NCBI GenBank assembly: GCA_936920195.1
Contig: CAKZHE010000073.1
Span: 1-64,000, forward strand
Direction of reading: 5' to 3'
Length of the DNA stretch: 64,000 nt
Origin: an uncultured cyanobacterium
GTDB taxonomy: Bacteria > Cyanobacteriota > Cyanobacteriia > Cyanobacteriales > FACHB-T130
In this document: in pieces, positions 57,226 through 64,000 of the stretch
How the letters are laid out: each line of letters begins with the position of its first letter
How positions within the stretch are numbered: the first letter of the stretch is position 1
The notes under the pieces: generated by a model
What the model was told of the DNA's origin: nothing
What the model saw: only the letters and a program-made list of their open reading frames with translations
Database searches by the model: none
Position numbers and translations under genes: made by a program

Positions 57226-58440
57226 ATGACTAAAAATTTTTTCCGTCAAAATTTGCAAGGGCGCTCTTTTAAAGGTGAAAATTTGCGTGGGGCGAATTTT
57301 AGCTGTGCCGATATTCGCGGTGCAGATTTTAGTAATGCCATCCTTGCTGATGCTAACTTTACTAAAGCGAAGGCGGGAGTCACCGATCGCTGGGGTATTG
57401 GATTGCTATTAATTTCTCTATTGTTATCAGTAGTATCTGGTTATTTTTCTGGTTTAGCTAGTTCTTTACTTTCCATTTCTTTCTCTCCCAATACATCTAA
57501 CTTAGTTGTCGCCTTGATGTTAGGTTTATTTGTCTTTATCGCCATTCGCAAAGGCGTGTGGGCAACTATCTTTGTCGAAGGTACTGCCGTTTCTCTTGCC
57601 ATGATTGCCGCTGCAACTGCTCAATTAATTCTGAGCCTAGCAGCGCGATTTGCTTCCAGCGAATTAACCAAATCCGTCGATAATATTGCCGATTTTGCTG
57701 CCGCTATTTTTAAAGCAGTATCAATTGTTGGTACTGCTGCCTGGGCGGTAGCGATCGCCGTTCTTGCCGCCGCTGCCTTAGTATTAGCAGGGATTATCGC
57801 CGGGATTCTTGCCACCATTTTATTTACAGTTATAGCCTTAATTGTGGGTTCTGCCAGTGGGGGGATGACAGCGGCGGGTTTGGTGATTTTTGTGGCTTTA
57901 TTGGGTACGGGTATTGCTTGGCGATCGCTCACTGGTTGTCCAATTTTCGCCCCCATTTATAATCTTGCCATAGAATTCACTACTTTAGGCGGTACAAACT
58001 TTTGTGGAGCCGATTTGACGGCGGCTGATTTTACGAGCGCTCGTTTGCAAAGTACCAATTTCGATCGGGCAATTTTGATGGAAACCTGTTGGCACCATGC
58101 CATTAAGATTGAATGCGCTCGGTTAGGGGGCAGTATTTTAAGCAATGCCAAAATTCGCCATTTATTGCAAACCAAAAAAGGGCGTAAAGGCAGTTTTATC
58201 GGCTTAAATCTTGTTGGCGCAAATTTGGCTAAAGCTGATTTAGTTCAGGCAAATTTCAGCCATGCTAATTTATATCGAGCCAATTTTGCTGGCGCTAACT
58301 TGAAAGGAGCCAATTTTTCTGGAGCTAATTTAATTGAAGCCGACTTCAACGGCGCGAATTTAGATGAGGTTAATTTAGGCGGGGCAAATTTAAGGGGTGC
58401 AGCGATGCCAGATTTAGAAATTAAGCGCGTTAAGACATAG
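57226..58440 (+). CDS. pentapeptide-repeat protein with a central membrane region
   Basis: A 404-residue protein in which two blocks of A(D/N)LXX pentapeptide repeats (about 1-50, e.g. LRGANFSCADIRGADF, and about 255-400, e.g. ANLKGANFSGANLIEADF) flank about six or seven hydrophobic helices (55-245). The beta-helix parts should be on the same side of the membrane if the helix number is even. Pentapeptide proteins are very common in cyanobacteria; this sandwich form recurs there but has no known role. A histidine/cysteine patch (METCWHHAIKIECARL) interrupts the second block. Confidence 0.85.
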   Translation: MTKNFFRQNLQGRSFKGENLRGANFSCADIRGADFSNAILADANFTKAKAGVTDRWGIGLLLISLLLSVVSGYFSGLASSLLSISFSPNTSNLVVALMLGLFVFIAIRKGVWATIFVEGTAVSLAMIAAATAQLILSLAARFASSELTKSVDNIADFAAAIFKAVSIVGTAAWAVAIAVLAAAALVLAGIIAGILATILFTVIALIVGSASGGMTAAGLVIFVALLGTGIAWRSLTGCPIFAPIYNLAIEFTTLGGTNFCGADLTAADFTSARLQSTNFDRAILMETCWHHAIKIECARLGGSILSNAKIRHLLQTKKGRKGSFIGLNLVGANLAKADLVQANFSHANLYRANFAGANLKGANFSGANLIEADFNGANLDEVNLGGANLRGAAMPDLEIKRVKT

Positions 58441-58510
58441 GGGCAACTAGGGGGGATTCCCCCTACAGGCGTACCTCATAAACGTGGGATACGCTGTAGA
58501 TTTAGACGCG

Positions 58511-59521
58511 CTATAGATGACAGTTTCGAGGAATATACTTTCTATCTTCTTTTCTTGATTGAGTCATACTATCTAGTTGCCACATTCCTTGATTTTGAGT
58601 GAAGGTATAATTTTTGATATCAGTGCTACCAGTTCCATCTTCTCTACAATATTTCATAGTTGCCCGTAACACAACTTTTGTTTCGTTCACAATTCTTTGA
58701 GGATCATCTACAACTTGTAGACCTGCAATTGGTGATTTTTTGGGTTTTTTGGTGTCTGGAGGAATACCTTTTAGCCATCTTTTTTGATTATCCTTATCAA
58801 TTTTAGGATACATTTTCTCTAACGTTGAAAAATCTCGATTAGTTAGACTATAGGCATATAAATTTAATAGATGTTCTGGTGAATGAGAAAAAGATTTGGT
58901 TGTTTTTGGTGTATTTTTGTTCTGGTTAGCAGTGGCAGGAAACTGATTAGTTTTAGATTTTTCGTTTGATAATGGAGTGCTTTCAACAGCCTTTGGCAAA
59001 GTAGGAATAGTGGTATATGACGGCGGTGTATTTGGGTTCTGGTTGACAGCACCAGGAAATTGATTAACTTTGGATGATTGATCATCTTTAATAGGTTCAA
59101 TTAAAGGGTATTCAATTAAAGGCTTTCCTGGTGAGTTCTTCACGACTAAAGTCCCTAAAGCAAATGATATTAAACAAGCTACAAATCCACCTCCAAACAG
59201 ATATAGAATTGTTTTTCTGGCTAGTAAAACAAATTCTACGTGTTCCAGTTTTAATTTTTCAATATTTTCTTCAAGTTCTCTATTTTGATCGCCTATTTTT
59301 AAATGATTAATCTTCAAAGTAAGATTCTCAATTTTTTCCTTTAATTTATTAATTTCTTTGTCACATTCTTCAATCTGTTTGTCAAGCTCAAATCTTTTCA
59401 CTACATCATCTAGATACGCACGTTTCCGAACAAACGCGGCACGCTTTTCCTCTATTTCAGACCGTTTGCTCAGACAATTATATATTTTTGCTTCCAATTC
59501 AGAAATTTCATTCATTTCCAA
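58511..59521 (-). CDS. coiled-coil membrane protein with C-terminal NTF2-like domain, unknown
   Basis: A 336-residue protein in four parts. A long charged coiled coil (about 1-100, many Glu/Lys heptads) is followed by one membrane helix (about 103-126), a Pro/Asn/Thr-rich linker with an imperfect duplication (KVNQFPGAVNQNPNTP and KTNQFPATANQNKNTP), and a C-terminal domain (about 215-336: HLLNLYAYSLTNRDFSTLEK, then RATMKYCREDGTG) resembling NTF2/SnoaL or ARC6 IMS-type folds. The C-terminal domain should be extracytoplasmic. Its start overlaps the upstream gene by 10 bases, so the two are co-expressed. No named family recognised. Confidence 0.75.
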   Translation of the reverse strand: MEMNEISELEAKIYNCLSKRSEIEEKRAAFVRKRAYLDDVVKRFELDKQIEECDKEINKLKEKIENLTLKINHLKIGDQNRELEENIEKLKLEHVEFVLLARKTILYLFGGGFVACLISFALGTLVVKNSPGKPLIEYPLIEPIKDDQSSKVNQFPGAVNQNPNTPPSYTTIPTLPKAVESTPLSNEKSKTNQFPATANQNKNTPKTTKSFSHSPEHLLNLYAYSLTNRDFSTLEKMYPKIDKDNQKRWLKGIPPDTKKPKKSPIAGLQVVDDPQRIVNETKVVLRATMKYCREDGTGSTDIKNYTFTQNQGMWQLDSMTQSRKEDRKYIPRNCHL

Positions 59522-60018
59522 AATCTCCTAAGAGAGTGATTGATTTTCTCCCAAATTTTTACAATAAAAGCTTCAGTATCTAAGTCCATTTCATAGGATG
59601 CGAGAGCCGGAATAATTGGCAACGCTATTTTCAGTTTTGCAGTTGCCGCCTTTCCAGGATCATCTAATTTATTTTGAATATTAGTGAGCATTTCAATCAG
59701 CTTATCTTGCTGATTTATTAATTGATGATTTTGCAATTTCTGGACAATTAAATAAACTTGATCGAGGACATTAATCGCATCTATTTCTGTAATGACTGTA
59801 GATTCTAAATCTTGGCAAATAATCTCTGTATACTCAGTTTGATGCTGACGAATGCTCGGTATTAAGTCTCGCTTGATGCGTTGTGTTAGTTCAAATTTCT
59901 GCTGTGCGCTGGCTGTAATTACAATTTCTCTCTCAAAAACACCAAGTTTTTCATATTCAATTTCTAAGACTTCTTCTAGATTAATAAGTCTTTGTCTGTC
60001 AAAATTGTTAAATTGCAT
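59512..60018 (-). CDS. effector-associated-domain-like protein, unknown
   Basis: A 168-residue soluble, helical protein. LEEVLEIEYEKLGVFERE, then ITASAQQKFELTQRIKRDL and, near the end, LPIIPALASYEMDLDTEAF resemble a domain that, from memory, precedes NACHT, TIR, caspase or GUN4 domains in cyanobacterial conflict systems (effector-associated domains, EADs). Here it stands alone. It is the first gene of a two-gene unit with the coiled-coil membrane protein. An adaptor that recruits a partner to the membrane is a guess. The gap 60019-60279 upstream shows nothing recognisable. Confidence 0.7.
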   Translation of the reverse strand: MQFNNFDRQRLINLEEVLEIEYEKLGVFEREIVITASAQQKFELTQRIKRDLIPSIRQHQTEYTEIICQDLESTVITEIDAINVLDQVYLIVQKLQNHQLINQQDKLIEMLTNIQNKLDDPGKAATAKLKIALPIIPALASYEMDLDTEAFIVKIWEKINHSLRRFWK

Positions 60019-60279
60019 ACAAAAGTGCCTCTCACGGAGAATATAATATTGACTTTTGTAGATTTTATTGCCCAGATGACCTTAGTAGATTATTATAAGC
60101 TATGAAAATCATACTCACTATTGCTTATATAAGATTCATAGGAATAGCTTATGAGATTTTTCTTTAACCCTGAGAGACTCAGCTTACATTATATAATACC
60201 ACAATTGTCTTATCACAGATGCTCATATTCACATATCTTTAGATTGGTTGCCCATTTTTTTAGATGCGATCGCGATCAT

Positions 60280-62028
60280 CTATTCTCGCGGACACCGATA
60301 CATCTGATAATCATAACCGTTAATTTGCCGAAAGGTTTCTGGGTTGGCAACGCAGTCTCCCACGTCTTTAGGCGCATGGAAATTAACCAACCATAAATCT
60401 AAGGGGCGAGGCATTTGGGCAAGAGTCTTCTGAAGAACATCCGTAGAAAGTTGCGGCTCGCGATTTTGATGGGCAAGCAGAAATAACGGATTCATGGTTG
60501 CCCCAGTGCGCTTAAACTCTAACGCTACACCCATCATTTCCCCAGTTTGAACGAGAGTTTTATGGGTAGTAGCAATTAAGACTGGTTCGTGGGAAGCTTG
60601 TTGAATGATAGGAACCAAAAAATCTGGACGATAATATTTACGATAGCCGAGATTATTGGCTACGGTGATGCTGCTGAGAATGCCAACAGCTAAAATTATC
60701 CCAACGGCTTTTTGATTGGTGATTGGTAACTTGAAATTTCCCAGTTGAAAATCACAGCTTTTTTGCTCAGGAGTTGAAATTGCTCCCGGCTGACTAAATC
60801 CTTGCCAACAAGCGGCGAGACTAGCTCCAATTACAATGATTACCGCTGGAAAATAAACGAAATTGTATCTTGGTCCGCGAGTGATATCAATTCCCAGAAT
60901 ATACGCCATCCCGAAAAACAAAGATATAGCTGCCAAGACAAAACCACCTAAAGTTATTGCAGCAATGTTATTTTCCGGCTGTTGTAACTGGAATTTAATC
61001 CCTCTAACCAAAATGGGAATTGTCCAAATCAAAAAAATCAACATTGCCAAACCAGAAACAATCACAATCGGAATTTCCTCTGATTCCACAGGCAGCAATA
61101 CCAACATGGCAATCCAACCTGCCAAAGCTTGAGCCAACGGATTGATTAAACTGAGGAGATTGCGATCGCCACTTTGAATCCACTGCGTCATCTCGCTATT
61201 ATAACTATGTTGCCAAACCAGCACCCAAACCAATCCCCCCGCTGCTGTTCCCAGGGCAACCAGTAAAATTCTCCCCCATTGAAAAGTCGTTGATTTGGGG
61301 CGATGAATCCACCACAGATAGGCTAAAACCATACTTTCTGCCACCAAAGTCAAGCTAAAAAAGTAGTGGGTAGCCAAGGCTAAACTATTGGCAACAATCC
61401 AACTAAATACTGTCCACAAAGGCAAAGGTTTTTGTTCCCTGAGACAGCGCCCCGCCACTGCCAAACAAGCTAAGGATGCCATGACGAACAAAATCACCAA
61501 AGTGTAATGGCGAGCTTCCTGGGCAATATAAATGGCATAGGGAGAAACCGCCATCATTGCCGCCGATAAATGTCCGACTACGGCAGAACGAAAAGCTAAC
61601 TTTCCCAAACTATAGGCAGCCGGAATAGCAATAATCCCAAAAAGAGTTGCCAGCGATCGCGCCCCAAAAACCGAAACTAATCCTCCTTCGGGAGGAAACA
61701 AATTTAACCACAAATGTGATAGGACAAAATACAATGGGGGATGGTGATCTTCGGTCAGCAAATTACGAATTACATCCCCAATATTAGTTGATAAATTAGT
61801 TTGCAAAGGTTCTAGCAGGACATCAAGAGCGATCGCTTGGTCTAAAGGCACTGTTTGAAAACTATGCCCTAAACTAAACACCATCGTCGCAAATTCATCC
61901 GTCCAAGGTGGTTTCGCCGTCAGATTAGTTAATCGTAAAGCAGCACCAATCGCAATCCATAGCAACAGCAGCAAAAAAGTGGTCAGTTGCGGCTTTTTAG
62001 TCGTAAATTCTGAGAAGCTAATTTTCAA
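60280..62028 (-). CDS. glycosyltransferase family 39-like membrane protein
   Basis: A 582-residue integral membrane glycosyltransferase of the GT39/ArnT-like group using a polyprenyl-phosphate sugar donor. The conserved acidic pair is in KPPWTDEFATMVF in the first extracytoplasmic loop, followed by DHHPPLYFVLSHLW and GARSLATLFG, as in this group. About 11-12 membrane helices. The C-terminal domain ends in NGYDYQMYRCPRE. The only plausible start is a TTG at 62028. The adjacent upstream gene encodes a GT2-GtrA protein that could make the lipid-linked sugar, a common pairing. Confidence 0.87.
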   Translation of the reverse strand: MKISFSEFTTKKPQLTTFLLLLLWIAIGAALRLTNLTAKPPWTDEFATMVFSLGHSFQTVPLDQAIALDVLLEPLQTNLSTNIGDVIRNLLTEDHHPPLYFVLSHLWLNLFPPEGGLVSVFGARSLATLFGIIAIPAAYSLGKLAFRSAVVGHLSAAMMAVSPYAIYIAQEARHYTLVILFVMASLACLAVAGRCLREQKPLPLWTVFSWIVANSLALATHYFFSLTLVAESMVLAYLWWIHRPKSTTFQWGRILLVALGTAAGGLVWVLVWQHSYNSEMTQWIQSGDRNLLSLINPLAQALAGWIAMLVLLPVESEEIPIVIVSGLAMLIFLIWTIPILVRGIKFQLQQPENNIAAITLGGFVLAAISLFFGMAYILGIDITRGPRYNFVYFPAVIIVIGASLAACWQGFSQPGAISTPEQKSCDFQLGNFKLPITNQKAVGIILAVGILSSITVANNLGYRKYYRPDFLVPIIQQASHEPVLIATTHKTLVQTGEMMGVALEFKRTGATMNPLFLLAHQNREPQLSTDVLQKTLAQMPRPLDLWLVNFHAPKDVGDCVANPETFRQINGYDYQMYRCPRE

Positions 62029-62151
62029 CTTTCAATCCCATAATTGCAACACAATCTATCGAGTTAACTGGTTTAACTGGTTCGCTTATTTCTCATCAAG
62101 GCAGAGCCTCTAGATGGCATTACCAGGCTCGATCCTGATAATGAGTAGACT

Positions 62152-62301
62152 CCCCAATTCCCAATTCCCTCCTATTTCCCCCAATTCCCTCCTATTCCCT
62201 ATTCCCTATTCCCTATTCCCTATTCCCTATTCCCTATTCCCTCCTATTCCCTATTCCCTGTTCCCTGTTCCCTGTTCCCTGTTCCCTGTTCCCTGTTCCC
62301 T
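62152..62301. repeat. heptamer STRR block between the two glycosyltransferase genes
   Basis: About 150 bases of CCCTATT, CCCTCCTATT and CCCTGTT units. The last unit runs directly into the stop codon (TAG on the minus strand) of the GT2-GtrA gene. The left neighbour at 62095-62150 carries a GGCAGAGCCTCTAGATGGCA repeat fragment. Frames across this block are not genes. Confidence 0.88.
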
Positions 62302-63508
62302 ACTCCTTAACCTCCGTCACCCGCCAACTAAGTTTAAAATTCAACCAGAAATTCCAAACCGTGACAATGGCGATCGCAATCAGTTTGGCAGCATACTCAT
62401 TGACGTGGAAAATATTGAACAAAATATTCACAATCGTCACATTCAACACCAACCCCGTCAAACAGATAATATTGAACTTTAACAGCCGCTTGAATCGTTG
62501 GCGTTTTCCCTTTTGGCGACTAGAAATATCGCCAAAAGTCCAAACATCATTCCAGAGGAAATTATTGATAATTGCCACTTCCCCAGAAATTGCCGCACTG
62601 CGAGTTAGTCTCCAACCCAGCATACTAGGGTCGTGGAGCAGATAAAATACTGCCATATCCACAAATACCCCGCTGAAACCCACCAAGCCAAAGCGGAAAA
62701 ATCGGGCAATTGGGCCGAGGGAAAACCGCAGGCGAATTAAATGGCGCAAATAATCCACATACTGCTTCCAAGTAACCTTACTTTCCCCCTCTTGCCGCTC
62801 TTGGAAAACATAGCCCACTTCCCCAATCCAAGGCACTCTGCCGCGAGCCAACACCTCAATCAAAATCTTGTAGCCCACCGGACTCATCGTTCGCCCAGCG
62901 ATGCACTGACGGCGTACCATAAAATAACCGCTCATCGGATCGGAAACCCGTCCAATCACTTCTGGCAGAATAATTAAACCTAGAGTTTGAGCGCCTCTAG
63001 ATAAAATACGCCGAATCAAACTCCAATCGCTTACCCCGCCACCTTCCACGTGACGGCTCGCCACCGCCATATCGCCCCCGCGAGCAATTTCTCCCCATAA
63101 CTTTAATAGCAGTTCCGTGGGATGCTGAAGATCCGCATCAATCACCCCCAGCACATCGCCCCTAGCTGCTTGCCAACCGCGAATTACCGCCGTAGACAAT
63201 CCCCTCTCCTCAATTCGGCGCATCACCCGCAGTTGGGGATATTGGGGTGTGAGAGATTGAGCCACTTCCCATGTACCATCAGGACTATTATCGTCCACCA
63301 CAATCAACTCGTAAGCATTGGGGAGGACAGGATCGAGCAAACTGGTTAATTGGTCAACTATTTTGGGAATATTTTTACTTTCTTTAAAGGTAGGGATAAT
63401 TAAAGAAAAGCGAATTGCCCCATCGCCATCAGCGGCAGGGGCGATTGCCGGAATTTGCAACGAGCCTGTGGGTACTGGCAAAAGATCGTGAGGTTGGCTG
63501 ATACTCAT
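62300..63508 (-). CDS. glycosyltransferase family 2 with C-terminal GtrA domain
   Basis: A 402-residue fusion. Residues about 30-260 are a GT2 domain of the dolichyl/polyprenyl-phosphate mannosyltransferase type: LIIPTFKESKNIPKIVDQL split as IIPTFKES, VVDDNSPDGTWEVA, VIDADLQHPTEL and SGYFMVRR. Residues about 270-400 form a GtrA domain with four membrane helices (FFRFGLVGFSGVFVDMAVFY). It should make a polyprenyl-phosphate sugar and help flip it across the membrane, feeding the neighbouring GT39-like enzyme. The ATG at 63508 is chosen over a TTG three codons upstream. Its stop abuts a tandem repeat block. Confidence 0.9.
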   Translation of the reverse strand: MSISQPHDLLPVPTGSLQIPAIAPAADGDGAIRFSLIIPTFKESKNIPKIVDQLTSLLDPVLPNAYELIVVDDNSPDGTWEVAQSLTPQYPQLRVMRRIEERGLSTAVIRGWQAARGDVLGVIDADLQHPTELLLKLWGEIARGGDMAVASRHVEGGGVSDWSLIRRILSRGAQTLGLIILPEVIGRVSDPMSGYFMVRRQCIAGRTMSPVGYKILIEVLARGRVPWIGEVGYVFQERQEGESKVTWKQYVDYLRHLIRLRFSLGPIARFFRFGLVGFSGVFVDMAVFYLLHDPSMLGWRLTRSAAISGEVAIINNFLWNDVWTFGDISSRQKGKRQRFKRLLKFNIICLTGLVLNVTIVNILFNIFHVNEYAAKLIAIAIVTVWNFWLNFKLSWRVTEVKE

Positions 63509-63610
63509 GAAAAGCAAGCTTAAAGTTAGTGGTAGAGCGGATGTGGAGACTTACCCTGAGCAAGTTTAAACCAGGAATTGAAAATTCCTCATCGCGAACG
63601 AGGTTAATTT

Positions 63611-64000
63611 ATGATTGTGCAGGCAGACGGAATCGAAACGGTGACTGAAATCCTTGCCAAAGTATTAGCTGGCAAGGATTTATCCACCGAGGAAGGAGTG
63701 CTGTTACTGAAACAAACCAATCCCAGTGCGATCGCCACCATTCAACAAACCGCCAACCAATTGCGACAGCAACAAGTTGGCGATACCGTCACCTATGTTA
63801 TCAATCGCAACATCAACTTTACCAATATCTGCGAACAGCATTGTAATTTTTGTGCTTTTCGTCGGGATGCAGGAGCGGCAGGAGCCTACTGGCTAGACTG
63901 GGAGCAGATTCTGGAAAAAGCCGCCGATGGGGTGCGCCGCCAAGCTACGGAAATCTGTATGCAAGGGGGGCTGAACCTAGAAGCTAAAATTAATGGGGCG
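63611..64000 (+). CDS. cofH: CofH, F0 synthase subunit (partial, runs off the right edge)
   Basis: The first 130 codons of a radical SAM enzyme, open to the end of the window. The cluster motif is C74-C78-C81 in [15 protein letters not shown], followed by YWLDWEQI and [11 protein letters not shown], diagnostic of 7,8-didemethyl-8-hydroxy-5-deazariboflavin synthase subunit 2. CofH joins 5-amino-6-ribitylaminouracil and tyrosine; with CofG it makes F0, the antenna chromophore of some cyanobacterial photolyases. It is divergent from the GT2-GtrA gene with 102 bases between starts. Confidence 0.92.
   Translation, partial: MIVQADGIETVTEILAKVLAGKDLSTEEGVLLLKQTNPSAIATIQQTANQLRQQQVGDTVTYVINRNINFTNICEQHCNFCAFRRDAGAAGAYWLDWEQILEKAADGVRRQATEICMQGGLNLEAKINGA

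Noticed and set aside
60151-60396. 81-codon rightward frame at the end of the GT39-like gene
   Set aside because: Half of it is antisense to the glycosyltransferase C-terminus and the rest is A/T-rich gap without a ribosome binding site.
62114-62482. 122-codon Pro/Ser/Leu-rich frame
   Set aside because: Its first half is the heptamer repeat translated (PYSLFPI units) and its second half is antisense to the GT2-GtrA gene.

Overview
The window looks like a chromosomal segment of a filamentous, gliding cyanobacterium. HIP1-type GCGATCGC octamers are scattered through genes and gaps. The gene set includes NblA, ClpC, a GAF-GAF-PAS adenylate cyclase of the CyaB type, HpsA with its pseudopilins, XisH/XisI, UPF0182 and a deazaflavin gene (cofH). 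Gaps are packed with short tandem heptamer repeats (CCCTATT, CCCTGTT) and small palindromic elements, as in Oscillatoria/Microcoleus-like genomes. The lineage is inferred from content; no rRNA or tRNA gene was seen.

Layout. 0.7-9.3 kb: hpsA and three pseudopilin genes (hormogonium polysaccharide and gliding), then nblA facing them. 10-15 kb: a leftward cluster with an ABC exporter, a small conserved protein, an AarF/UbiB kinase and a PP2C phosphatase. 15.1-15.9 kb: xisH-xisI. 16-24.5 kb: a YdcF-like membrane protein, polyphosphate:AMP phosphotransferase divergent from galE, a lipoprotein, a class A beta-lactamase-like hydrolase, and panB. 24.9-38 kb: recN, the CyaB-type cyclase, an SDR oxidoreductase, mutS, and a leftward operon lysA-cdaA-uppS (diaminopimelate decarboxylase, c-di-AMP synthase, undecaprenyl-PP synthase), which joins cell-wall precursor supply to c-di-AMP signalling. 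38.4-46.7 kb: a 1,652-residue secreted CHAT protease-like fusion, rimI, and clpC with a clear terminator.

46.8-54 kb is an accessory zone. It holds brnTA, a broken RNase III-like gene carrying a 90-bp MITE, ligA, an Uma2 nuclease and a STAND ATPase whose reading frames both end inside copies of the same palindrome, an unknown 94-aa/59-aa/HNH cassette, and a RelE-type toxin-antitoxin pair between 24-bp direct repeats beside a PIN-domain remnant. 54-64 kb: UPF0182, a membrane pentapeptide protein, a two-gene module (EAD-like protein plus coiled-coil membrane protein), two glycosyltransferases and the 5' part of cofH.

The strongest candidates for something undescribed are the FHA-DUF4347-beta-helix-CHAT protein, the HNH cassette at 52.3-53.0 kb, and the EAD-like/coiled-coil pair at 58.5-60.0 kb. 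The mobile-repeat activity in the accessory zone can be reconstructed directly from the sequence.
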